Source: Desulfosporosinus sp.
GTDB taxonomy: Bacteria > Bacillota > Desulfitobacteriia > Desulfitobacteriales > Desulfitobacteriaceae
Assembly (NCBI GenBank): GCA_003513495.1
Contig: DOPM01000015.1
Location: 1-10,444, forward strand
Reading direction: 5' to 3'
Length of the DNA: 10,444 nt
In this document: in pieces, positions 1 through 6,350 of the stretch
Numbering within the stretch: position 1 is the first letter of the stretch
How the letters are laid out: each line of letters starts with the position of its first letter
Notes under the pieces: generated by a model
What the model saw: the letters and a program-made list of their open reading frames with translations, nothing else
What the model was told of the DNA's origin: nothing
Database searches by the model: none
Program-made: the position numbers and the translations under genes

Positions 1-21
1 AATTTTCATTGACAATCAACA
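1..21. mobile_element. possible outer tip of an IS21-family element
   Basis: Read on the minus strand, the first 21 bases begin TGT and contain TGTCAATGAAAAT. This resembles the end of IS21-family elements and also the tip I propose near 10363, which has TGTCAAGAAAAT. If correct, the body of the element lies left of the window and its tip abuts the tRNA-Thr terminator region. Only 21 bases are visible and no transposase is present, so this is weak. Confidence 0.25.
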
Positions 22-74
22 ACGTGTACATTTGGGCGACGATTCGTTAAAATGAGCCTATTCCCAGAAAAACT

Positions 75-100
75 AAAAACACCGCAATCGCTTGCGGTGT
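75..100 (-). terminator. intrinsic terminator of the tRNA-Thr gene
   Basis: A perfect 9-bp inverted repeat (ACACCGCAA at 79-87, TTGCGGTGT at 92-100) with loop TCGC is followed on the minus strand by TTTTTAGTTTTT. It lies 12 bases past the CCA end of the tRNA fragment, so it is the native terminator of that tRNA gene and belongs to the chromosomal side of the junction. Confidence 0.85.
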
Positions 101-112
101 CTACGTTTCCAG

Positions 113-161
113 TGGAGCCAATGGTCGGAATCGAACCGACGACCTGCTCATTACGAGTGAG
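113..161 (-). tRNA. 3' fragment of tRNA-Thr(CGT), integration half-site
   Basis: Read on the minus strand this is the 3' part of a tRNA. It has the 3' side of the anticodon stem (CTCA pairing with TGAG), a seven-base loop CTCGTAA giving anticodon CGT (Thr), a variable region, a T-arm with GTCGG/CCGAC around TTCGATT, the acceptor strand CATTGGC, discriminator T and encoded CCA. The expected 5' half (acceptor starting GCCAATG, and D-arm) is absent. Position 27 already fails to pair, so homology stops at the base of the anticodon stem. This is the scar left when a tyrosine-recombinase element integrates into the 3' half of a tRNA gene. The intact tRNA should be rebuilt at the far end of the island, outside the window. 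The fragment itself cannot make a functional tRNA. Confidence 0.85.
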
Positions 162-170
162 TTAAAAGGT

Positions 171-195
171 ATCCTGAACTATCCTAACGAATCCT
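171..195 (-). repeat. three AGGAT repeats with exact 10-bp period
   Basis: On the minus strand AGGAT occurs three times at 10-base spacing (plus-strand ATCCT at 171, 181 and 191), ten bases from the tRNA homology edge. Copies on one face of the helix next to an attachment core are typical of integrase or excisionase arm sites. The motif is short, so function is inferred. Confidence 0.45.
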
Positions 196-272
196 TAAGT
201 ACAGTCATACAGCGGTTTCTAAAGTTGTTGACTTTAGCTATTTACTGAATCATACTACAATTTTTGGATCGG

Positions 273-299
273 GTTGCAACGATGGTTGCAACGTTGCAA
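273..299. repeat. GTTGCAAC palindromic iterons
   Basis: GTTGCAACG occurs at 273-281 and 285-293, followed by a partial copy GTTGCAA at 293-299. The 8-mer GTTGCAAC is itself palindromic. The same GTTGCAACGTT string recurs at 10332-10342 near the other edge of the window. These could be binding sites of a recombinase or of a regulator of the island. Confidence 0.4.
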
Positions 300-461
300 T
301 AATATTTTACTAAGGTTATGGGAAAAGTTTTCGTGTAGATTAGTGTCAAAGCCTGCGGGTGGTTATTTAGTTAAATCCTGTTTAGAGAATAGCTTTTGGA
401 ATTACCTATTATTACCCTAACTCAAAGTTATGCTCATAATTACTGATAAATTGGAATTTGT

Positions 462-1175
462 TTATTCTAAGTTCCTTATTTTCATATTTGCTGCAACACT
501 TAATACACCAAATTCCATTTTTCCTCCACCTATTCTATTACATACAAATTCGTTTGAAAAAAAATTGATAAATTCATTTTCTTGACAATATATATCATCA
601 GTTGGATAAACAAGTATTCTTGTCGTATCTAATGCTCTAAAACTATTGATAGATAACCTTGACTTAGTAATTTGTCCGCATATCAACCTGTCGAATCTTA
701 GCTTACCACCAGCCCAATGCTGTTTGACTCTTTTCTTGATATCTTTAGTCGTCCCAATATAAAGTTGACAATATTTATCAAGAACCATTACATAATATCC
801 TGGGCAGGAATACTCACTTAAGTCTGTAATCTCAAAAAACTTTGTTTTCTTAAGAAATTGTGCAATTTCATCCTCAAACTTAACATGTTCTAATCTCTCA
901 AAGAAATTCATATTGAGGTTAAAATTTTGCATAACTTCAATTAAATGCTTTTTACACCAATCATCTCTATAAATAAGCCCTTCTTGATCAGCGTAAATCT
1001 CAGAATAAGCCTTTATAAGTTTCTCATCGTTCTTTTTAAGTGCCTGGATGTATATCATATTTTTTCCAAGTGTACTTTTATTTGAAATAATAGCATAATT
1101 CTCACGGGTTAAATTATAACCACGAGTTCTTAATGCCATAGTTATCCCAAAATGAATAATTGATTTATCATCCAT
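462..1175 (-). CDS. GIY-YIG nuclease domain protein
   Basis: This encodes a 237-residue protein with a C-terminal GIY-YIG endonuclease-type domain. Visible motifs are GYY at residues 126-128, the YIG half (LYIG) at 138-141, Arg149 in the following helix (KKRVKQHW), and a Glu-rich ENEFI segment near 199-203 that could supply the metal-binding Glu. Residues 1-120 match nothing I recognise; they look mostly helical and may recognise target or partner. I start at the ATG at 1175 because GAGG lies six bases upstream; an in-frame TTG at 1187 lacks a spaced site. GIY-YIG proteins include homing endonucleases, restriction enzymes, UvrC-type repair nucleases and stand-alone anti-phage nucleases. The lone position in an island suggests a defence or mobile-element role, but that is inference. 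The fold assignment is firmer than the function. Confidence 0.8.
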   Translation of the reverse strand: MDDKSIIHFGITMALRTRGYNLTRENYAIISNKSTLGKNMIYIQALKKNDEKLIKAYSEIYADQEGLIYRDDWCKKHLIEVMQNFNLNMNFFERLEHVKFEDEIAQFLKKTKFFEITDLSEYSCPGYYVMVLDKYCQLYIGTTKDIKKRVKQHWAGGKLRFDRLICGQITKSRLSINSFRALDTTRILVYPTDDIYCQENEFINFFSNEFVCNRIGGGKMEFGVLSVAANMKIRNLE

Positions 1176-1363
1176 CTTTTGCCTCAACCTTAATTAGTAT
1201 TTGTTGTTCTGTATTTGATTAATTCCTGTTTATCTCCGTGTTAATATAAATAATCATTACTTTGCTATTCCCTATAATGTGTCACAGCATATGGATAATT
1301 AGAAGTATAATTAATCTTTCAGTTCTTCTTTTTCAATACTTCAACAGAATTTTGCGTACATAC

Positions 1364-1393
1364 AATATAGTATTTAATTGTACATTTGTACAA
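1364..1393 (-). promoter_or_regulatory. putative promoter with palindromic operator for the GIY-YIG gene
   Basis: On the minus strand TTGTAC (1388-1393) as -35 and TATATT (1364-1369) as -10 are separated by 18 bases. The -35 lies inside a perfect palindrome, TTGTACATTTGTACAA (1378-1393), with arms TTGTACA and TGTACAA, a layout suited to repression by a dimeric regulator. The predicted transcript would have about 180 bases of leader before the ATG at 1175. No cognate regulator gene is adjacent. Confidence 0.45.
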
Positions 1394-1409
1394 AAATGTT
1401 AGTCATTTA

Positions 1410-2206
1410 TTAAACTATTCGGTTTTCATTATTATGCTGCTCCAACTGTTCACATAAAGTATAAAAGCTATTATAGTCAAATGACCTTTCAAAAAAACTA
1501 CACCAACATAAACAATTGTAATTTATATTGCCTTGATTGATATATCGTGTTGCCTCTATTATTTTATTGGGGTGAACATTCAGTTCCATCCAGCATTTCC
1601 TTCTCCCAAGCAATCTGGGCAATAAAAAAGTAATATGTCTTTCCTCATAACGAATAGGCAACTCTTGATTAATTTGGAATGTGAATCTTTCTTGACTACA
1701 TAATAGATTTCATCGTAATAAGCTGCTCTCATTTCAATCCAACCTCTGAAAAAAATGTTTATATCACGAGTTATATTATTAGCACATGTCTGTGCTGGAT
1801 AAAGGCTAATTTTAAATCTATTATTCAATAACTCGATTCTTTGAAAGTCAATACAATGTACAAGCTCATGAACCAGTATTGATATTAGGCTAGATCTACC
1901 TAACTCTAAACAATTATTTCCATTCATTATAATAATTTCTTTGTTTATTCCGATACAATTATTTAGCTGAAACCTGCTCAATGTAATCGCATCTGTAGTT
2001 TCATTCAGAGTAACTTCCGAAGTAAGATAACTATTAACTGTATTTTCAAAGTTGTTTGTTATAATAACATCCACATTTATATTATTAATATCAAGATCTT
2101 GAAATCGAGTAAGAAATTCCAGCGCTTCATTAATATATCCTTTCCATGTATCTTCGTTTAGCCCACTCAAATCTGATGATATTGATATATTATTAAGTAT
2201 ACTCAT
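1410..2206 (-). pseudogene. HExxH metallopeptidase-like gene, frameshifted
   Basis: Residues 113-117 are HELVH within a hydrophobic helix (SILVHELVHCIDF), the signature of a zincin-type metallopeptidase. Downstream GWIEMRAAYY (from about 156) offers Glu158 as a possible third zinc ligand. The reading frame is lost near 1690: the first frame runs on to a stop at 1580, while the -1 frame continues in good coding style (NQELPIRYEERHITF and onward) to a stop at 1410. One missing base around 1685-1710 would join them into about 265 residues. I see no canonical X-XXY-YYZ slippery heptamer, so mutation is more likely than programmed slippage; sequencing error is possible. The ATG at 2206 has GAGAGTGA upstream; an ATG at 2224 has a poorer site. 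Metal ligands lie before the shift, so a truncated product might fold. Substrate unknown. Confidence 0.65.
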
Positions 2207-2271
2207 ATATACAATCACTCTCATTTAATAAAATCTTCAATACTTTCTTCATCATGGCTTATAAATTTATC

Positions 2272-2318
2272 CAACTTCCCATTATTAGACTAACCAGTAT
2301 ATGGATAACGGGAAGTTG
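2272..2318. repeat. imperfect 14-bp inverted repeat after the DUF7662 gene
   Basis: CAACTTCCCATTAT (2272-2285) and ATAACGGGAAGTTG (2305-2318) pair at 13 of 14 positions across a 19-base loop. It lies 23 bases past the stop of the DUF7662 gene on the minus strand. There is no T-run on either side, so it is not a textbook terminator. It may be a transcript-end or processing structure. Confidence 0.5.
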
Positions 2319-2341
2319 TGAATTTCAAGTGTTTTATTATT

Positions 2342-2599
2342 CTAGCGTTTTACAAAAGTAATTTTTTCATCTTTGTAGGTATCTGTTACATAATCGGTTT
2401 CATATCCAGCATCCATCCATGCTATTGCCTGTGAATGATCGTAATTATTTGACCACCATGCTTCGGCGTGAACATAAGCCGATTTAGGTAAAACTTCACC
2501 AATGATTTTCTCAATGTCTTTAAAAGACAGGGTGACTATAGGCACTGCTGAGTTTTGTAAATACCTTTTTAGTCCGATGTATTTATCACCTCTTGGCAT
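2342..2599 (-). CDS. DUF7662 domain small protein
   Basis: This 85-residue protein resembles the family annotated DUF7662. Hallmarks are an N-terminal YIGLKRYLQ segment, then VTLSFKDIEKIIGEVLP (about 22-38), a WW pair (48-49), HSQAIAWMDAGY (about 55-66) and a C-terminal strand ending ITFVKR. The domain is a small alpha/beta unit found alone or joined to other domains in many bacteria. To my knowledge it has no established activity; DNA or nucleotide binding is only a guess. The ATG at 2599 has an excellent ribosome binding site (GGGAGG, spacing 6). It lies 70 bases downstream of the next gene on the same strand, so cotranscription is likely. No catalytic residues are evident. Confidence 0.75.
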   Translation of the reverse strand: MPRGDKYIGLKRYLQNSAVPIVTLSFKDIEKIIGEVLPKSAYVHAEAWWSNNYDHSQAIAWMDAGYETDYVTDTYKDEKITFVKR

Positions 2600-2669
2600 T
2601 ATGTACCTCCCTCAATTTATCGTTCTTTTTATGGATTATGGGCAGCTAAGGAAATATGCCTATAGATTG

Positions 2670-3236
2670 CTATTTTCTTCTATCATCTATCTGTTCAAGT
2701 ATATCAAGGACACGTTTATGGTACGCTGGATCCTCTTCTTCGGCATCATACACAACATGGCGAGAGATATACCGCGTAAAAATTGAATAATCATAGTCTT
2801 TTTGGTCTGTCCAAGAAACTAGAAAAATTTTTGAGATTTCTTTATCCCGGAACAAATCGTCAATTGCATTCAACTTTTCACTTCTACATAATGAGTCAAA
2901 AGGATATAAGATTGCACATGAAAATTTATGATTTGTTTTATGCCATGTTGATGCGGTGTTTAGGCTGTCACATTCATAAAAGTTTTTTCCAATTTTTACT
3001 CTTTCCCCAGCTTTTAGGTTCCTTTTTACTTTGGCCCAGCCTAAGAACTCTTCATTTTCAATGTTTTGCATAGCGTTTGTGCGAAATAAGATTAAATGTC
3101 CTTCCAATTTCTTGTTCAAGATACGCATGATAAGCTTATGTTTTTCATATTGATGCGTACCAGTCAATAGCATACATTTTTCATTTGATTCTAGGAATTC
3201 CTCAATTTGTGCAACTGCTTGTTCTCTATTGCCCAA
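2670..3236 (-). CDS. unrecognised protein with degenerate NTPase-like pattern
   Basis: This encodes about 188 residues that I cannot assign to a family. The layout recalls a P-loop or AAA-type fold without its motifs. A hydrophobic strand runs into a glycine turn (CMLLTGTHQYEKHK, about 21-34) where a Walker A would be, but GxxxxGK[ST] is absent. A later strand ends in Asp (CAILYPFDSL, Walker-B-like), and another hydrophobic strand follows (KIFLVSW). The C-terminus is charged and helical. The predicted start is TTG at 3236, because GAGGAG lies eight bases upstream; an upstream GTG at 3245 overlaps that same site and is too close to use it. It sits 70 bases ahead of the DUF7662 gene and the two may form a unit. 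A role as a non-hydrolysing sensor or adaptor is speculation. That it is a gene is fairly certain. Confidence 0.7.
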   Translation of the reverse strand: MGNREQAVAQIEEFLESNEKCMLLTGTHQYEKHKLIMRILNKKLEGHLILFRTNAMQNIENEEFLGWAKVKRNLKAGERVKIGKNFYECDSLNTASTWHKTNHKFSCAILYPFDSLCRSEKLNAIDDLFRDKEISKIFLVSWTDQKDYDYSIFTRYISRHVVYDAEEEDPAYHKRVLDILEQIDDRRK

Positions 3237-3367
3237 TAATATCACTCCTCATTAACTAATTTTCATTGCTATTTTGGCGGGTTACAGCATAGAGAATCCT
3301 AATTTGTCTCTATAATAATAAACATAATGCGAAGCTTGTTTTATCTATTTTGCAGATTCTTAATTAT

Positions 3368-4549
3368 TCATTCAGGCTGTGCAGATATTTCTTCAACAAT
3401 TTCACTAATCGCCTTTATGGAGTATCTATATTCGTTCTGTCCCGTGTTGGCTGGATTCCTCTGGCAGTATTCAGAGTTCTCTTTCCAATCATGTGATCGA
3501 ACAAATAAATTGAAATGGTATTCACCAAAACGAATGGCGTGTCCATCAAGAACGAGGGGGGTTCCCCTTGAGTTTAATTGACGATTAATTTCTTTTATAC
3601 ATGCCTTCTTACTGTATCTGCACAAATCATTTTGACTATCCAAATCACAGTAGTTTACAATGTTTCGGTAGTATTCGTTTCCTACAGGTGGAAAGCCCTC
3701 GTTGCCTAATAGGCGTTGAAACTCACGTGCCCTTATACCCGGTCTGTTGTCGCTAAAGTATCCCTGAAAAACCTGTTGAAAATAAGACTTAATAATATCA
3801 TATGATCCAATAAAGTTAGTTTTTAGATAATCATCAAGTCCTTGTGCCACCTCATTAACTAATTTAAAATACTTAAGCATCCTATCGTGCGAAATACGCA
3901 TTGCATTAATTGGCGAAAAAAACGATGGTGCAGAGTAGTCAGCTTTTGTGCGCCCTATGTAGTGCCCAATATTATTTCGAGTAATACGCAATTCGTTCAA
4001 GTCGACGATCTTCCCAATTACGCTTTCTGGAACTTTCCCAAAATACTTTTTAAATGCAGAAAATCTCTTTTCCCAATCACTACGGCAAATCTCATCGATT
4101 TCTTCAGAAAACTGATAATTTTTATCATTTGTGTTTCCATAACCAGCTTTGTTCTTCAGTAAAAAAACACCATCCACAGAATTCGCGCACATTATTATAA
4201 CGCCCGGCTTAGACTCGAACGCATTTGAAATAACCGCCCGTAAATATGTTTCAAAGCAGGAACTAAGTAGCATAACCATATTCAATCTTGTATAATTTGA
4301 GAATTCACTAAAATTAGCTTTCCATTCACCAAATGTTGGTGCAAGCCGCCTATCATCCTCATCGTGTATCAAAAAGAATGTCTTAGGATCAGCATCATCG
4401 CTTTTCAAAGCCTTTTTTGCGCTGGAAATAATAGTATTAGATGCCGGAACAAATGACCAGTACACTTGGTTAAGCTCTGTAAAATGTTTTCTAAATAGAT
4501 TAAATGCAAGAGTATATGGAAACGGAGAGTTCCATCGTTCATTTGCCAT
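3368..4549 (-). CDS. HEPN-domain protein, putative ribonuclease
   Basis: This encodes a 393-residue protein whose central part carries the HEPN signature: RNNIGH at 191-196 fits the Rx4-6H ribonuclease motif with Asn after Arg. It follows LNELRIT in a helix, as in RiboL-PSP/MAE-type HEPN families. An earlier helix (MLLSSCFETYLRAVI, 93-107) matches the first HEPN helix, which often carries a conserved acidic residue. Residues 270-393 form a second region I do not recognise, with strand-like GTPLVLDGHAIRFGEYHF (about 330-347). HEPN proteins commonly act as metal-independent RNases in toxin-antitoxin and abortive-infection systems; activity here is inferred. The ATG at 4549 is preceded by GGGGG at 10 bases. 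It lies 85 bases downstream of a truncated OLD-type ATPase gene, which may once have been its partner. No obvious antitoxin flanks it. Confidence 0.75.
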   Translation of the reverse strand: MANERWNSPFPYTLAFNLFRKHFTELNQVYWSFVPASNTIISSAKKALKSDDADPKTFFLIHDEDDRRLAPTFGEWKANFSEFSNYTRLNMVMLLSSCFETYLRAVISNAFESKPGVIIMCANSVDGVFLLKNKAGYGNTNDKNYQFSEEIDEICRSDWEKRFSAFKKYFGKVPESVIGKIVDLNELRITRNNIGHYIGRTKADYSAPSFFSPINAMRISHDRMLKYFKLVNEVAQGLDDYLKTNFIGSYDIIKSYFQQVFQGYFSDNRPGIRAREFQRLLGNEGFPPVGNEYYRNIVNYCDLDSQNDLCRYSKKACIKEINRQLNSRGTPLVLDGHAIRFGEYHFNLFVRSHDWKENSEYCQRNPANTGQNEYRYSIKAISEIVEEISAQPE

Positions 4550-4634
4550 GATAGTTCATCCCCCACAATAATTAATGCCGCCAATTAATTTCTCATTATT
4601 GTTATAACTGTTGGTATTCTTGAACTGCTGATTA

Positions 4635-4859
4635 TTAGCCTAACTCATCGGGTTTTAAGTCTTTTGGCAAATAAAAATCACTTCTTTGAAAACTTCTATC
4701 TCCAGAGTTATCAGAAAATAATTTTAGTAAAGCCTGTAAGGCAGCAGTTTTCCCAGAACTATTATTTCCGATTAAACTAGTTAAATCATCAAAATTGATG
4801 GTCTCTTCTTCATCACCGAAACAACGAAATCTACATATCTTTAGTTTGCTTATTTTCAT
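4635..4859 (-). pseudogene. N-terminal fragment of an OLD/RecF-type ATPase
   Basis: The 74 codons start as an ABC-type ATPase of the OLD family does: MKISKLKICRFRCFG, a strand ending in FDDLTSLIG, then Walker A GNNSSGKT (31-38) and the helix TAALQALLKLF. The product stops after KPDELG. OLD nucleases and related SMC-like ATPases run to roughly 500-700 residues with signature, Walker B and often a TOPRIM domain, all missing here. No continuation is visible in any frame before the next gene, so this is a deletion remnant rather than a frameshift. The start is sound: AAGGAG lies seven bases before the ATG at 4859. OLD proteins work in defence (for example Gabija GajA, P2 Old), so the fragment points to a lost defence gene upstream of the HEPN gene. 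Confidence 0.7.
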
Positions 4860-5000
4860 GATTTTCTCCTTTTAGCTTTTGTATTAACCTAATTCAAGTT
4901 TACATTAGAGTCTTATTTTGTAATAGCAAGTAGATCACTCCTCATGCGATAATTATTACATATTATTTTGGCAAATCATGTCACAAGTAGTCGAGAATCG

Positions 5001-5031
5001 AAAAAAGGCCCTCAACGTATTAGTGAGGGCC
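5001..5031 (-). terminator. intrinsic terminator of small-RNA-like copy A
   Basis: An 8-bp stem (5007-5014 with 5024-5031, GGCCCTCA/TGAGGGCC) and loop of nine bases is followed on the minus strand by six T residues. It ends the conserved element described at 5001-5090. Confidence 0.75.
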
Positions 5032-5090
5032 AAAAGCAAGACAAGTTGTAACCTTATTGGGCAAACCGGCATAGTATGTATTGTGGGGAC
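5001..5090 (-). ncRNA. candidate small RNA, copy A
   Basis: On the minus strand this starts with AATACATACTATGCCGG (from 5083), continues through a conserved stretch ending GTTACAA (to 5047), and closes with a strong terminator hairpin. A second copy with the same order lies at 7857-7945. Seventeen bases are identical, then about 15 of the next 20, while the terminator hairpins differ in sequence. Conserved head plus diverged hairpin is the pattern of a small RNA family or structured leader. I see no reliable promoter, and the element matches no RNA family I know. Alternatively it is a decayed repeat. Confidence 0.4.
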
Positions 5091-5114
5091 TGCCACACTA
5101 AACAGATCCTTTCG

Positions 5115-5147
5115 AAAAGAGGAGAGCCTGGGAGGCCCTCCTCTTTT
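5115..5147. terminator. bidirectional terminator after the ligase gene
   Basis: AAAAGAGGAG (5115-5124) pairs with CTCCTCTTTT (5138-5147), and an inner GCCT/AGGC stem extends it past one mismatch. T-runs are present on both strands. The stop codon of the ligase reading frame (5146-5148) overlaps its edge, so it ends the ligase transcript. Confidence 0.8.
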
Positions 5148-5997
5148 ATATAGCAAACTCTACAAACGAAGGAAGCCTTAAAAGCCCTGCCTTCGTTAAG
5201 GTACGGTATTTAACCTTGCACTTCAAAGAATCATTAGGGAAATACACATAGTCGCTTGTTTCTTTGCACTTAACCATTTTAGCTAAAGCATAAACAGCCT
5301 TTCTGGTTTCAGGAGGTACTCCTAGCTCCATGATTCCAGCCGACCTTCCATCCTCAAACCTAAGCAACCATCCAAACTTTGACTTTCTAAATCCTACTAT
5401 TGATACGGAAGCGTATTGATAATTAATAACCTTTAGCCAATTGTCTGAACGTTTCCCTACATCATATTTCGAATTCTTTCTCTTAAGAACAATTCCCTCG
5501 AGCTGCTGTTCCTTAATTGACCTAAAAAGCGATTTTCCTTTACCTGAGACTGATAGTGCTTTAATAATCCGTGGTAAATTCTCAGGTAGTAACTTATTTA
5601 GTAGTACCTTCCTCTCTTCTTATGGCAGTTGCGTAGTCATTTTCCCTTGGTGGCAAAGCACATCAAAGACACAGTAAGTAATTGGTGAATTGGCCGAGAG
5701 GGTTTTTATCCGGCGGTCACTGTTTGTGTGAAACCGGCTCATTAATCCTTCAAAGTCTGGCTTCCCTTCCTGATCTGGCAAGATGATTTCACCGTCAAGA
5801 ATTGTTCCATTAGGTATGGCCTTTGTAATAAGTTCTGGGAAACGATTCGTTACTTCGTTGTTGTGGCGGGTATAGAACCTTATACCACCCATTGTTGAAT
5901 ATATGAAGCGAATTCCGTCTAGCTTTAACTCGCTAAGCCAATCATCACTATCGAATGGTTCGTCTGTCTTTTGCAGTAACATTGGACTAACAAACAT
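5146..5997 (-). pseudogene. ATP-dependent DNA ligase, interrupted by an in-frame TAA
   Basis: This encodes a small LigD/YoqV-type ATP-dependent ligase that joins DNA nicks through lysine adenylation. Motif I is KLDGIR with Lys25 as the nucleotidyl acceptor; motif III is DGE at 68-70; the hydrophobic VFD segment (110-112) follows. Codon 126 is TAA (5620-5622). The same frame then runs uninterrupted for 157 more codons with motif IV (LEGIVLK, 166-172), motif V (WLKV, 187-190) and a C-terminal OB-fold segment ending RLPSFVEFAI. Length without the stop, 283 residues, is right for the family. A product ending at 125 lacks motifs IV and V and cannot ligate, so this is a nonsense pseudogene unless the stop is read through. 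TTA to TAA in an LPLEERK-like context is a plausible single change. The ATG at 5997 has GAGGTG upstream; a GTG at 6006 is less likely. Divergent from the polymerase operon. Confidence 0.8.
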
Positions 5998-6063
5998 AAC
6001 TCCCACCTCTATACAAGTCTAGCATGGGAAATGCTTACAGTCAGGTGGGAAGTTATGGGTAAT

Positions 6064-6092
6064 AAAAATCTCTCACCGTTATCAATGGGAAA
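6064..6092 (-). terminator. terminator-like hairpin related to copy B's terminator
   Basis: CTCTCACCGTTATCAATGGGA (6070-6090) matches the hairpin at 7864-7887 at 19 of 21 positions and is followed on the minus strand by a T-run. The stem is weaker here. It lies upstream of the ligase gene, so any transcript it ends must begin within 6093-6350, where no gene is seen on that strand. Confidence 0.5.
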
Positions 6093-6117
6093 TTATGTAA
6101 GGAATAGGCTTATATTT

Positions 6118-6216
6118 CAGTATTACCAGGCTGACGATGACTGCCTGGGACGTAGCCGGAACCCATCTGGGACAAGCCCGGGAAGGTCGCTGAAACCCGC
6201 TTAGAGCTGGTTTTTT
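6118..6216. ncRNA. GC-rich structured segment, possible RNA
   Basis: This stretch is clearly richer in G and C than its surroundings and has nested complementarity. CCAGGC (6126-6131) pairs with GCCTGG (6143-6148), CCC and GGG pair around ATCT near 6162-6171, and CCCGGG sits at 6177-6182. At the end, AAACC-C-GC pairs with GC-T-GGTTT (6193-6213), followed by T residues to 6216 on the plus strand, like an intrinsic terminator. It lies upstream of the LexA-box promoter, so it is not in that operon's leader. Transcription could also run on the minus strand toward the hairpin at 6064. I considered guanidine (ykkC), cobalamin and SAM riboswitches; none fits the key positions. Confidence 0.35.
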
Positions 6217-6286
6217 AAAGGTGGCCTTAATATAGATTTTAAATCTTTGATAGTAGAGTTATGCATAATTTACCAGATTCGCCCTC

Positions 6287-6329
6287 TTTACTAGGAACAT
6301 TTGTGTTGATAAAATAGAACACACATTCT
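6287..6329 (+). promoter_or_regulatory. SOS promoter of the polymerase operon with two LexA-like boxes
   Basis: TTTACT (6287-6292) and TAAAAT (6310-6315) are 17 bases apart and form a good sigma-A-type promoter. The spacer holds GAACATTTGTGT (6295-6306), a degraded LexA site. Just past the -10 is GAACACACATTC (6317-6328), which matches the Bacillus-type GAAC-N4-GTTC box at seven of eight fixed positions and is flanked by A and T to give AGAAC...TTCT symmetry. LexA at either place would block polymerase, so the operon is predicted to be DNA-damage inducible. Confidence 0.65.
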
Positions 6330-6350
6330 GCATTGAGGGAGGAAATTATA

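Larger units (their letters stand above)
162..461. other. gene-free flank of the tRNA half-site with repeats
   Basis: I see no credible coding sequence in these 300 bases. The stretch holds the phased AGGAT repeats (171-195), a 7-bp hairpin CTAAAGT-TGTTG-ACTTTAG (219-237) and the GTTGCAAC iterons (273-299). The rest is AT-rich. This content fits the arm region of an attachment site, though the integrase gene expected nearby is absent, so it was either lost or sits at the other end of the element. Confidence 0.5.

Noticed and set aside
1685..1710. Programmed -1 frameshift site in the metallopeptidase gene
   Set aside because: No X-XXY-YYZ heptamer in the right register and no clear downstream stimulator; mutation is the simpler view.
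4978..5181. Plus-strand frame across copy A and the ligase terminator
   Set aside because: It runs through two terminators; the residual peptide similarity to copy B follows from the conserved nucleotide element.
6118..6216. Known riboswitch (guanidine-I, cobalamin, SAM)
   Set aside because: Short similarities such as GGGACAAGCCCGGGAAGG are present but the conserved framework of each class is not, and no gene directly follows.
6333..6350. TTG start upstream of the DUF6504-like protein
   Set aside because: The extra six codons cover the ribosome binding site of the ATG at 6351, which is far better placed.
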